Assembly (NCBI GenBank): GCA_947624555.1
Contig: CANQKW010000007.1
Coordinates: 1 to 64,000 of the forward strand
DNA length: 64,000 bases
Direction: 5' to 3'
Source of the DNA: an uncultured Clostridia bacterium
Lineage (GTDB): Bacteria; Bacillota; Clostridia; Oscillospirales; Ruminococcaceae
Shown: positions 43,571 through 53,200 of the stretch, piece by piece
Position numbering within the stretch: position 1 is the stretch's first letter
Layout: every line of letters begins with the position of its first letter
Program-made: the position numbers and the translations under genes
Notes under the pieces: model-generated
Told to the model about the DNA's origin: nothing
Databases searched by the model: none
The model's input: the letters and a program-made list of their open reading frames with translations, nothing else

Positions 43571-43616
43571 TTGTTATTTACCGCAAAATGTACTAAAATA
43601 AGATTATGTAATCTTA
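43571..43616 (+). promoter_or_regulatory. Promoter and operator-like palindrome of the acyl-CoA synthetase gene
   Basis: TTGTTA (43571-43576), 17-base spacer, TAAAAT (43594-43599). A perfect 18-bp palindrome, TAAGATTA-TG-TAATCTTA (43599-43616), lies where transcription would begin. The remaining 135 bases of leader contain a GC hairpin (about 43669-43690) and nothing else I recognise. Confidence 0.5.
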
Positions 43617-43751
43617 ATTGTGCTCTATATTGCTGACATTCAAAAGTCTGTGTTTTTTTATACTGCAATCCCCTCGCTGCGGCGGGGGAACAATTCGGGG
43701 CAGAAATTCAGCGATTTAAAGATGCAAATTTGAAAAGGAGCTAAGCTAAAA

Positions 43752-45386
43752 ATGCCTATCACTGATTTACTGGAGCAGAATGCCGCAAAATATCCCACGG
43801 AAGTGGCTCTTGTAGAAGTCAATCCGCAAATAATGGAAACTCGGCGTATGCTGTGGAAGGATTATGACCTTATCCAGCCTACTTCTTCAAAATGGTATCG
43901 GCGTGAGATCACCTGGAGCGTTTTCAATGAAAAAGCAAACCGATTTGCTCAACTCCTTATAAGCAGAGGAGTTAAAAAGGGAGATAAGGTCGCTATTCTG
44001 CTGATGAACTGCCTTGAATGGCTGCCTATTTATTTCGGTATACTCAAAACGGGTGCGCTTGCAGTGCCGATGAATTTCAGGTACAGCTCAGAGGAAATTA
44101 AGTACTGCCTTGACCTGGCAGAGGCTGATATTCTTGTGTTCGGTCCCGAATTTATCGGAAGAATAGAGTCTATAGCCGAAGAAATCAGCCGCAACAGAAT
44201 TTTATTTTATGTCGGAGGGGACTGCCCCTCATTCGCAGAGGACTACGACAAGCTTACCTCTAACTGTGCAAGCGTTTCCCCCGGAATTGAGCTTTCTGAG
44301 GACGATGACGCAGCTATTTACTTCTCTTCGGGAACGACGGGATTTCCTAAGGCTATTCTGCACTCGCACAGGGCTTTATCGCACTCCTGCAAGGTGGAAC
44401 AAAATCACCACAAGCAAACCCACGATGACGTTTTTCTGTGTATTCCGCCGCTTTATCACACGGGTGCAAAAATGCACTGGTTCGGCAGTCTTATCACGGG
44501 AGGCAAATCCGTACTGCTGAAAGGAGTTACTCCCGGTACTGTTTTGAAAACCGTTTCCGAGGAAGGATGCACCATTGTCTGGCTGCTTGTGCCGTGGGCT
44601 TTGGATATTCTCGAGGAGCTTGACAACGGTCACGAAAAGCTGTCCGACTACAATTTGTCACAATGGAGACTAATGCACATAGGCGCACAGCCTGTTCCGC
44701 AGAGCCTTATTCAGCGTTGGCAGAAATACTTTCCGAACCAGCAGTATGACACGAACTACGGACTTTCCGAGTCGATAGGTCCGGGCTGCGTACATCTCGG
44801 AATGGAGAATATACATAAGGTAGGTGCGATAGGAATTTCGGGATACGGCTGGGAAACAAAAATCATAAACGAAAAAGGCGAGGAAGTCGCTCAGGGAACG
44901 GTAGGCGAGCTTGCTGTAAAAGGTCCCGGAGTTATGAAATGCTATTACAACAATCCCGAAGCGACCGCCGAGGTCCTTCACGGGGAATGGCTGTGGACGG
45001 GAGATATGGCTCGTATGGACGAGGACGGGTTTATTTTCCTTGTCGACCGCAAAAAAGACGTTGTAATAAGCGGAGGTGAAAACCTTTATCCCGTTGAAAT
45101 AGAAAACTTTATGGCGAAATTTGACAAGATAAAAGACGTCGCTGTCATAGGACTGCCCGACAAGCGTCTGGGAGAAATCGCAGCGGCTATTGTTGAGATA
45201 AAATCGGGCGAAACCTGTACGGAGGACGAAATCAACGAATTTTGCTTAGGGTTGCCCCGATACAAGCGTCCTAAGAAAATCATCTTTGCACAAGTGCCCC
45301 GAAACGCTACGGGAAAAATCGAAAAACCGAAACTTCGGCAGATATATGCAGGCGAAAATATCGTTGAAATGGAAAACAAAAGCTAA
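43752..45386 (+). CDS. Acyl-CoA synthetase, AMP-binding family
   Basis: It activates a carboxylic acid as acyl-adenylate and transfers it to CoA. The 544-residue protein has the P-loop YFSSGTTGFPKAILHSH (about 194-210), the aromatic GLSESIG, the hinge and switch WTGDMARMDEDGFIFLVDRKKDV, GGENLYPVEIE, and the catalytic lysine in NATGKIEKPKL. It resembles class I medium/long-chain acyl-CoA ligases of the FadD/CaiC group. It stands alone between its own promoter and terminator, so the pathway is not indicated. The acid substrate is unknown. Confidence 0.92.
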   Translation: MPITDLLEQNAAKYPTEVALVEVNPQIMETRRMLWKDYDLIQPTSSKWYRREITWSVFNEKANRFAQLLISRGVKKGDKVAILLMNCLEWLPIYFGILKTGALAVPMNFRYSSEEIKYCLDLAEADILVFGPEFIGRIESIAEEISRNRILFYVGGDCPSFAEDYDKLTSNCASVSPGIELSEDDDAAIYFSSGTTGFPKAILHSHRALSHSCKVEQNHHKQTHDDVFLCIPPLYHTGAKMHWFGSLITGGKSVLLKGVTPGTVLKTVSEEGCTIVWLLVPWALDILEELDNGHEKLSDYNLSQWRLMHIGAQPVPQSLIQRWQKYFPNQQYDTNYGLSESIGPGCVHLGMENIHKVGAIGISGYGWETKIINEKGEEVAQGTVGELAVKGPGVMKCYYNNPEATAEVLHGEWLWTGDMARMDEDGFIFLVDRKKDVVISGGENLYPVEIENFMAKFDKIKDVAVIGLPDKRLGEIAAAIVEIKSGETCTEDEINEFCLGLPRYKRPKKIIFAQVPRNATGKIEKPKLRQIYAGENIVEMENKS

Positions 45387-45389
45387 AAT

Positions 45390-45423
45390 AATCGGCGAGC
45401 CGAAACTCGCCGATTTGTTTTAT
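45390..45423. terminator. Terminator between acyl-CoA synthetase and gatD
   Basis: AATCGGCGAG (45390-45399) pairs with CTCGCCGATT (45406-45415), followed by TGTTTTATTTT. It overlaps the end of gatD on the other strand. Confidence 0.85.
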
Positions 45424-46049
45424 TTTGAGGCAAAATCAAGCAGATCCGCAAAATGCTCCGCTATGATTTTGTTTCTGATAAGGATAGGTCCGATTATATG
45501 CGTACCGTAAAAGTTTCCCTCGCAAATGCCCTCGTATAAAGCGTCGGATATGCTGTTTCCTGCGCCTTGTTTTACGGTAAACAACGGATTTTTTACGCCG
45601 AAAATCTCGCTTGCCTTATTGATAAATCCGATTATTTCTTTTCCTTTAAACTCGCAGAGGCTGTCGGTAACGGTGCGCTTATCGCTTTCCGTGACGGTGA
45701 AATCAAACAGACCCAAACCCTCAAATTCTCTGCCGGACTTGTCCGTTATTTTTTTGCCGAACATCTCAAAGGAATTTCCCGTTGCAAGAACGACTGCGCC
45801 TCTGTCCATAGCCGCAGAAATTTCTTCCGCAAAAGGCTTTAATTCTTGAAGAGCAACTTTTTGATTTTTCTCCGTTCCCGAACCGATATAAATAAAATCG
45901 GCAGAAGAAAAGTCAAATTTATCGCCGACAGACTGCTTTTCTATAACGGTTTCTTTGCCGTTTTTTTCAAGCTCACGCTGTAACGCAAGGGTGTTTGCGT
46001 ATTCTCCGTACAAATTCATCAGGTTATGGAACAAATGCAGGATTTTCAT
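45420..46049 (-). CDS. gatD: GatD-like amidotransferase subunit lacking catalytic residues
   Basis: GatD normally hydrolyses glutamine so that its partner MurT can amidate the D-Glu of lipid II. The 209-residue protein fits the family by fold and place: FHNLMNLYGEYANTLAL, YIGSGTEKNQ, EGLGLFDFTV and GTHIIGPILIRN. However, the nucleophile elbow, TICGGYQFLG in S. aureus as I recall it, reads ATGNSFEMFG here, so Cys94 is Gly (G91). The catalytic His of YLHGP is Ile, with a His two residues earlier. The reading frame is otherwise intact. It overlaps murT by four bases. It may use ammonia or be only structural. Confidence 0.85.
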   Translation of the reverse strand: MKILHLFHNLMNLYGEYANTLALQRELEKNGKETVIEKQSVGDKFDFSSADFIYIGSGTEKNQKVALQELKPFAEEISAAMDRGAVVLATGNSFEMFGKKITDKSGREFEGLGLFDFTVTESDKRTVTDSLCEFKGKEIIGFINKASEIFGVKNPLFTVKQGAGNSISDALYEGICEGNFYGTHIIGPILIRNKIIAEHFADLLDFASK

Positions 46050-47371
46050 TCTTGCACCTCCACCTTAGAGAGAAATTTTGATTTATCCGAAAAGCAGGTC
46101 ACAGTGTAAAGCAAAGGACGCTCTTCGGACTTTATCTCATCAATTGCTGTTTCGATGTCGGGATTTACGTACAGCTTTTCTTCGGGGATCTCCGTGAAAG
46201 AAAGCCGTGTTTTCAAATCCTCACAATGTGCGCCCAAAAGATAGATTTTCTCAACGCAAGCGTTGTTCAGCAATTCAAAATCTATGTCCCACAGCCAGCT
46301 TATTTCTCCCGTTGAATAACGTCTGCTTACAGCGTCAACAATTATTATCACGCCGCAGGGCTTGTTCTGTCCGATAATGTAACGTATCGACTGGTTGTAG
46401 GAAATGGAATTTTCGTGCTTGGAAACAAGAAATGTTCCGTTGGAATTTCCCAATTTATACTGCACGACTCTGCCGTTTTTCAGGACGTAATCGCTTACGG
46501 ATAAGGCGATTTTTTCCTCGCTTATACCGACAAGAGAGCAGACCGCAAAGCACGCCAGAATATTATACACGTTATAGATGCTCTTGAAAGCAAGCGTGAT
46601 TTTATGCCTGCCGTTTACTGTTATTATGCCGCTTTCGAGGTCGGCGTCAGTTACCGTGAAATCGGTCTTATGCTTTTTGTGTCCGCAGCTTTCACAATAA
46701 TATCCGCCGATATGGCTGTAATGACGGTAATCATACTTCATAGGCTTTTTACAGCACGGGCAGAATGCGCCGTCGTCATAAACGGACGTATTTTCGGCTG
46801 TGGAAAAGCTCTGCTTGTCCATACCGAACCACACAACGTTCTCCCTGTCTTTGCCGAAAAGCGAAACAAGCGGATCGTCTGCGTTAAGGATAAGCTGTGA
46901 TCTATCGGTAACAGATGGCGAAATTGCGTCAAAAACCCACTCAGGGTGACCGTTTCTTGTGAGTTGGTCACGGTAGAGATTTGTTATAACGTAATGCGTG
47001 GGCAAAAAATGGCTGAAAGTGAATTTTGAATAGCGCTCATCGCTTTCCAGCAAAAGGACATCGCCCTTCATTTTTCCGCCGAAAGTGCAATTTGACAAAA
47101 TCAGTGTGGCAACGCCCTCAATCTGATTTGAGCCTTCTCTGTTCCAGACGACTTTTTTGCCCTCCTTTTCAAGAATATAAGCAATCATTTCAACGGTCGA
47201 GGTCTTGCCGTTGCTGCCCGTTACCGCAATAACTTTATCGGGAAGTTTCACCTTTGAGAGAATGTTCGGCGAGAGCTTTAAAGCAATTTGTCCCGGCATA
47301 CTTGAACCCCTGTGGAAAAGCTTTCCGATAAATCTCAATATTTTACACACTAAAATTGTAAAAAACATCAT
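46046..47371 (-). CDS. murT: Lipid II isoglutaminyl synthase subunit MurT
   Basis: This Mur-ligase-like ATPase activates the D-Glu carboxylate of lipid II for amidation. Length 441 residues. An N-terminal hydrophobic segment leads to the P-loop VTGSNGKTST (about 50-59), then NLYRDQLTRNG and NADDPL. A four-cysteine ribbon, CPCCKKP...YYCESCG (about 207-235), is the MurT-type zinc insertion, and a C-terminal DUF1727 domain follows. It overlaps gatD and is one base behind tcdA. It is unexpectedly placed at the end of the pyrimidine operon. Confidence 0.93.
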   Translation of the reverse strand: MMFFTILVCKILRFIGKLFHRGSSMPGQIALKLSPNILSKVKLPDKVIAVTGSNGKTSTVEMIAYILEKEGKKVVWNREGSNQIEGVATLILSNCTFGGKMKGDVLLLESDERYSKFTFSHFLPTHYVITNLYRDQLTRNGHPEWVFDAISPSVTDRSQLILNADDPLVSLFGKDRENVVWFGMDKQSFSTAENTSVYDDGAFCPCCKKPMKYDYRHYSHIGGYYCESCGHKKHKTDFTVTDADLESGIITVNGRHKITLAFKSIYNVYNILACFAVCSLVGISEEKIALSVSDYVLKNGRVVQYKLGNSNGTFLVSKHENSISYNQSIRYIIGQNKPCGVIIIVDAVSRRYSTGEISWLWDIDFELLNNACVEKIYLLGAHCEDLKTRLSFTEIPEEKLYVNPDIETAIDEIKSEERPLLYTVTCFSDKSKFLSKVEVQE

Positions 47372-47372
47372 T

Positions 47373-48056
47373 TTACCTCGTAATGTCTTTAATTACCTCT
47401 GACGACATAAGCAAGCCTGCCGCTGACGGAACGTAAGCGCAAGAGGCAGGCGTGCGCTCTGTTATCACAGGCTCTTCCGTTGAATAAACCACACGCAGGC
47501 GCTCAACTCCTGCTTTTCGCAGGCGCTGACGCATAACTCTCGCAAGCGGACAGACCGAAGTTTCGTAAATATCGGCTGTCTTGAAACCCATAGGGTCAAG
47601 CTTGTTTCCTGCTCCCATAGAGCTTATTATTCTAATGTTATGCTTAGTGCAGATTTCTGCAAGAAATACCTTTGCCAAAACATCGTCAATGCAGTCAAGG
47701 ACATAATCATAAGACGAAAAATCAAATATTGACGCAGTTTCTTCGCTTAAAAAAACCGGATATTTTCTAAGCTGTAAATCGGGGTTTATATCAAGAAATC
47801 TCTCGGCGCAGACATCTGTTTTCAGCCTGCCGACCGTGCTGTGCAAGGCGACAAGCTGTCGGTTTATATTGGACAGGGCAACTGTATCGCCATCAATTAT
47901 GTCGATTGCCCCTATACCGCTCCTGACGAGAGCCTCGGCGGCGTGACCGCCTACTCCTCCCAGACCGAAAACGGCAATTCTTGCACGGGAAAGCTTTTCC
48001 AGAGCGGTTTCTCCCAAAAGCTTTGCGGTTCTCTGAAATTCTTCCTTTATCACCAC
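47373..48056 (-). CDS. tcdA: tRNA threonylcarbamoyladenosine dehydratase
   Basis: This E1-like enzyme cyclises t6A to ct6A at tRNA position 37 with ATP. The 227-residue protein has RIAVFGLGGVGGHAAEAL (ATP loop, about 26-43), SNINRQLVAL and DCIDDVLAKV, and a SSMGAGNKLDP block with the later VYSTEEP, as in TcdA/CsdL. Start at GTG 48056, overlapping the pyrD end by seven bases. Confidence 0.9.
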   Translation of the reverse strand: MVIKEEFQRTAKLLGETALEKLSRARIAVFGLGGVGGHAAEALVRSGIGAIDIIDGDTVALSNINRQLVALHSTVGRLKTDVCAERFLDINPDLQLRKYPVFLSEETASIFDFSSYDYVLDCIDDVLAKVFLAEICTKHNIRIISSMGAGNKLDPMGFKTADIYETSVCPLARVMRQRLRKAGVERLRVVYSTEEPVITERTPASCAYVPSAAGLLMSSEVIKDITR

Positions 48057-48961
48057 GGCTTTACCTGACCGATAATTTCTGTAAGAGATTTGATATTATT
48101 TCTGTCCATATACTCTTCTATTCCCTCAATGACTTTAAGCGGAGAATACGGGTCGTTGAAAATCGCCGTTCCCATTTGAATTGCAGTCGCTCCTGCAAGC
48201 ATCATTTCAATTGCGTCCTCCCATACGGAGATACCGCCCATTCCTATTATCGGTATATTTACAGCCTTATAGCACTGATAAACCATTCTTACCGCAACGG
48301 GGAAAACCGCAGGACCGCTTAGTCCGCCTGTATTGTTTTTCAGAATGGGTCGGTGCGAATTGATGTCAATTCTCATTCCGAGAAGCGTATTTATCAGAGA
48401 AATGCAGTCTGCGCCCTCAGCCTCAACCGCTTTTGCTATTTCGGTTATATCGGTGACATTAGGGGTGAGTTTTACGATAAGCGGCTTTTTTGTAGCTCTT
48501 CTGACAGCGGAAGTAACAGAACCTGCACCCTCGCAGGATACTCCCCACGACGCACCGCCCTGCTTTACGTTCGGGCAGGATATATTAAGCTCTATCATAT
48601 CCACATCGGTTTCGTCAAGAGCCTCTGCTGCCGCAATATAATCATCAATAACAGCGCCTGCAACGTTTGCGATGATAACGTTGCCCTCTTCCTTTAAAGT
48701 GGGAAGATAATACTCGATAAATCCGTGAACGCCTATATTTTGCAGACCTACGGAATTGAGTATTCCCGAATAGGTTTCCGCAATACGGGGAGGCGGATTG
48801 CCGAGTTTTGGCTCTATAGTCATTCCCTTGCAGGAAATGCCGCCAAGCTTTGACAGCGGATATAAGTCGGTATAGCACTCACCGTTTCCGTAAGTGCCCG
48901 ATGCGGCGATAACGGGGTTCGGAAATTCTACTCCGGCAATTCTTACAGACAAATCAACCAC
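48050..48961 (-). CDS. pyrD: Dihydroorotate dehydrogenase, class 1B catalytic subunit
   Basis: It oxidises dihydroorotate to orotate and passes electrons to PyrK. The 303-residue protein has the FMN barrel with GNPPPRIAE, ELNISCPNVKQGG (catalytic Cys), VKLTPN, SLINTLLGM, GLSGPAVFPVAVRMV and IGMGGISVWEDAIEMMLAGATAIQMG (conserved FMN-phosphate end). The GTG start at 48961 lies inside the pyrK end (eight-base overlap). Class 1B uses NAD+ via PyrK. Confidence 0.96.
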   Translation of the reverse strand: MVDLSVRIAGVEFPNPVIAASGTYGNGECYTDLYPLSKLGGISCKGMTIEPKLGNPPPRIAETYSGILNSVGLQNIGVHGFIEYYLPTLKEEGNVIIANVAGAVIDDYIAAAEALDETDVDMIELNISCPNVKQGGASWGVSCEGAGSVTSAVRRATKKPLIVKLTPNVTDITEIAKAVEAEGADCISLINTLLGMRIDINSHRPILKNNTGGLSGPAVFPVAVRMVYQCYKAVNIPIIGMGGISVWEDAIEMMLAGATAIQMGTAIFNDPYSPLKVIEGIEEYMDRNNIKSLTEIIGQVKPW

Positions 48962-49727
48962 CGAACCTCACCTCCTCAGCATTGAATACAGGACCGTCCT
49001 TGCAGACTCTTGAATAAAATTCTTTTCCGTTTCTTACAGTCATACACGAGCATACGACGCACGCACCTACTCCGCAGCCCATTCTCTGCTCAAGCGAGAC
49101 CTGACACGGAACATTATTTTCTTCACAGGTCTTTATTACGGCTTTAAGCATAGGCTCAGGACCGCACGCACATACCAGCGAATAATCTCCCGTTTTAAGA
49201 TTTTCCGCAAGAGGAGCTGTTACCATTCCGTGAATGCCGACACTTCCGTCGTCCGTGCAGAGAACTGTCTTTGCGCACAATTCCTCATACTCGTCTTTGA
49301 GGATAATTCTCGAATAATCGCGAAAACCCAGAATAGCGGTACAAAGAGAGGTCGTTTGGCGGGCTATTTCAAGCATAGGGGGAGTGCCTATTCCGCCGCC
49401 GACAACGATTATTTTTTTCCCCTCCGGTATGCGAAAGCCGTTGCCCAGAGGTCCCAGAATGTCAAGGCTTTCTCCCTCGACAAGGCGTGAAAGAGCCGCC
49501 GTGCCTTTGCCTCTTACCTCGAAAACAAACCGCAGCGTGCCGTTTTCCTTGTCAATCTCGCAGATAGAAATAGGTCTGCGAAGAGTAAATCCCTGTACTC
49601 CGATATTTGCAAACTGTCCTGCCTGTGCCTCTTCGGCAAGCTCAGGAGCATCGACAATCATAGAATAAATTCCCTTTGCTAAGGTTTTTCGTTCAATTAT
49701 CGGATATTTTCCGCAAAAATAGCTCAT
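48954..49727 (-). CDS. pyrK: Dihydroorotate dehydrogenase electron-transfer subunit
   Basis: It carries electrons from PyrD to NAD+ through a [2Fe-2S] cluster and FAD. The 257-residue protein has the FAD-binding FTLRRPISICEI and the NAD-binding GGGIGTPPMLEIAR. Cluster cysteines lie near the end in MGCGVGACVVCSC and RVCKDGPVF. It overlaps the upstream membrane protein gene by four bases and pyrD by eight. Confidence 0.95.
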   Translation of the reverse strand: MSYFCGKYPIIERKTLAKGIYSMIVDAPELAEEAQAGQFANIGVQGFTLRRPISICEIDKENGTLRFVFEVRGKGTAALSRLVEGESLDILGPLGNGFRIPEGKKIIVVGGGIGTPPMLEIARQTTSLCTAILGFRDYSRIILKDEYEELCAKTVLCTDDGSVGIHGMVTAPLAENLKTGDYSLVCACGPEPMLKAVIKTCEENNVPCQVSLEQRMGCGVGACVVCSCMTVRNGKEFYSRVCKDGPVFNAEEVRFGG

Positions 49728-50251
49728 TTTTTCTCCTTTTCATCATCAACCGCAACCGAACGAACGATAACGGCGTCTGAGGTTTCCTCTTTCTTTGCAA
49801 GCATACTTATTCTGTGAATTGACATACGAATTATTATCACTATCAGCAAAATGTAAAGAATAATCCTGAAATTCAAAAGATTTACGCCTATTCCGAGCAT
49901 TATCTCCTGAAATGTCAGCATACTCTCGAAAACGATAAGCAGTGCAGGCAGCTTTACAAGCGATACCGAAAACGCATACCAGTTATAGATTTCTTCTGCG
50001 TTCTTCTTTGTTATTTCATATTTCCCGAATTTCAAATTCTTTAATGTGAGAAAGACATAAACTGCGGCTATTATTAGAACCAGCGACGGGAAAATCATTG
50101 ACAAAGCGACAGCTCTGCTTTCAATATCCTCAATGTTTATAAAATTTACCGTCATATAAACTATTACCGCTGTTTCTGCAAGAGATATAAGGTCGCATAT
50201 CAGACGGGATAATTTATAGGTGCGGCGAATGGTAATTTTGCCTATTTTCAT
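49724..50251 (-). CDS. Membrane protein of unknown function within the pyr operon
   Basis: The 175-residue protein has four predicted membrane helices (about 17-38, 46-68, 92-110 and 122-144) with a charged N-terminus and C-terminal tail. I recognise no family. Both ends overlap neighbours by four bases (carB and pyrK), so it is tightly embedded in the pyrimidine operon. That might point to a role near nucleobase handling, but the sequence gives no support for one. Confidence 0.75.
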   Translation of the reverse strand: MKIGKITIRRTYKLSRLICDLISLAETAVIVYMTVNFINIEDIESRAVALSMIFPSLVLIIAAVYVFLTLKNLKFGKYEITKKNAEEIYNWYAFSVSLVKLPALLIVFESMLTFQEIMLGIGVNLLNFRIILYILLIVIIIRMSIHRISMLAKKEETSDAVIVRSVAVDDEKEKK

Positions 50252-53200
50252 ATTTTTGTAATATCGACAAGCTCAATCTCAGAGATGTTGCGTTTTGCCT
50301 CAAGGCAGTCAAGAAGTGCGTTTGCTGTGTCAATTGCGGTAAGGCAGACGATAGAACGCTCTACTGCTTTTCTGCGCATTCTTACGCTGTCAAGAGAGGG
50401 CTTTCTTCCCGTTTCGGACGTTGAAATAACATAGCTTATCTCTCCGCTCTCCAGCAGGGTGATAACGTTGGGTTCCTGATCTTCGTGTATTCTGTATACG
50501 TGATTTGCGGCAATCATATTTCTGTTGAGAACAGACGCTGTGCCGCCTGTTGCGTATATTTTAAAGCCCAGATCCTCAAAACGGGAGGCTATTTCTATAA
50601 CGTCGTTCTTGTCGCTGTCACGAACCGAAATAAGCACGCCGTAAGTGCCGTCGGGGGAGTTGGGATTTGCCCCCGAACGAGGGTCGCAGAATTTATATCC
50701 TGCCGCAACAAGTCCTTTGTAAAGAGCGTCGCCGAATGTTCTTGCAATACCGAGGCACTCGCCTGTGGATTTCATTTCGGGACCGAGCTGATTGTCCACA
50801 TCGTGGAGCTTTTCAAAGCTGAAAACAGGTACTTTCACCGCTACATAATCTGCGTCGCGGTACAGTCCGCTCTTATATCCCATATCTTTGAGTTTCTTGC
50901 CGAGAATGATTTTTGTAGCAAGGTCTACCATAGGAACGCCCGTAACCTTGCTTATATACGGTACGGTTCTCGAAGAACGGGGATTTACCTCGATAACATA
51001 AACCTCGTGGTTGTACACAACGTATTGAATATTTACAAGTCCGATTACGTGAAGAGCTTTGGACAGCTTTTCGGTGTAATCAATGATCACTTTTTTAATG
51101 TGTTCGGTCAGATTTCGGCTGGGATACATTGAAATCGAATCTCCCGAATGAATGCCCGCTCTTTCGACGTGCTCCATTATACCGGGGATCACAAAATCCT
51201 CGCCGTCACAGATAGCGTCGACCTCAACCTCGGTTCCCATCATATATTTATCAATAAGCACGGGATTTTCAAGCTCGTGGGAGGTGATGATCTTCATATA
51301 CTCCGAAACATCGGCGTCACCGTGGGCGATTATCATATTCTGTCCGCCCAAAACGTATGACGGACGGAGAAGAACAGGATAACCCAACTCGTTTGCAGCC
51401 TTCAGAGCCTCTTCTTCTGTGAAAACCGTTTCTCCCTTCGGACGTGGAATACCGCACTTTTCAAGCAGCTCGTCAAACAGCTCTCTGTCCTCTGCGGCAT
51501 CTATATCGGCAGCCTGCGTTCCGAGAATACGAACGCCCATTTCCGTAAGATGCTTTGTCAGCTTTATTGCGGTCTGTCCGCCGAACTGAACAACGCAGCC
51601 GTAGGGCTTTTCTGTGGCGATAAGCGCCTCAACATCTTCCTTTGTAAGAGGGTCGAAGTACAGTCTTGTTCCCGTGTCAAAATCCGTGGAAACGGTTTCG
51701 GGATTGTTGTTGCAGATAATCGCCTCGCAGCCCTCTTCCTTTAAAGTCCACACACAGTGTACCGAACAATAGTCAAACTCAATTCCCTGTCCTATTCTGA
51801 TAGGTCCTGAGCCGAAAACTATCACTTTTTTCTTGTCCGAGGGGTGCTGTTCAATAAACTCCGCAGCCTCGTTCTCCTCGTCAAAATCATTATAGAAATA
51901 GGGCGTTTCCGCAGAAAATTCCGCTGCACAGGTATCGACCATTTTATATACCGCAAGTTTCCGGCTGAAAGGCTTATCTGCGATTTTCTGACCCGAAAGC
52001 CGCTCAATTGTGCTGTCAAGGTAGCAATATTTTTTCGCAGTTTCGTATTTTTCCTTGGTAAGCTCGCCCTCGGAGAGCCATTTTTCGAGCTTTGCAAGAT
52101 TGTTGAGTTTTGAAATGAACCATTTGTCTATTTTGGTAATTTCGTGAATTCTGTCAATCGAAATACCCCTCTTCAAAGCCTCAAAAACGCAGAACGATCT
52201 GTCCACATCTACGTCAAAGAGCTTTTTTTCTACCTCTTCGTCGGTAAGCGCAGTAAACTCACGTTTGGTAAGAGTGTCCATTGAAAGCTCTATAGAGCGG
52301 ACTGCCTTTATCATTCCTGCCTCAAAAGAGGGAGCAATCGCCATAATTTCTCCCGTGGCTTTCATCTGCGTACCAAGAGTTTTCTTAGCATAAACGAATT
52401 TATCAAAAGGCCACTTCGGGAATTTTACCACAAGATAATCGAGTGCAGGCTCAAATGCGGCATAGGTTTTTCCCGTAACCTGATTTACTATTTCGTCAAG
52501 GGTATAGCCGACCGCTATTTTTGCGGCAACCTTTGCTATAGGATAACCGGTTGCCTTTGAGGCAAGCGCCGAAGATCGTGAAACACGGGGATTTACCTCG
52601 ATTACGGCATATTCAAAGCTGTCGGGTTTCAAAGCAAACTGGCAGTTGCAGCCGCCCTCTACCTTGAGCGCCTGTATTATATCCAGAGCCGCCGTGCGCA
52701 GCATCTGATATTCCTTATCGGCAAGAGTGACCGCAGGAGCGACAACGATAGAATCTCCCGTATGTACTCCCACGGGGTCAAAATTCTCCATTGAGCAGAC
52801 GGTAATAACGTTGTTTTTTCGGTCACGTATAACCTCAAACTCAATTTCTTTCCAGCCCGAAATGCACTTTTCAACAAGTATCTGCGTAATAGGAGAAAGT
52901 CTAAGTCCGTTTGTGGCAATTTCATGAAGTTCCTCGCACGTTTCGGCGATGCCTCCGCCTGTTCCTCCAAGAGTAAATGCGGGACGGACAATAACGGGAT
53001 AGCCTATTTCCTCGGCGAACGCCATAGCATCGTCGATATTTTCAACGACTTTTGAGGGAATACAAGGCTGACCTATTTCCTCCATAGTGTCCTTGAACGC
53101 CTGTCTGTCCTCTGCTTTGTGAATAGTTTCGGGGTTAGAGCCCAAAAGCTTTACGCCGTGTTCGGCAAGAAAACCGCTCTCGGCTAACTGCATTGAAAGC

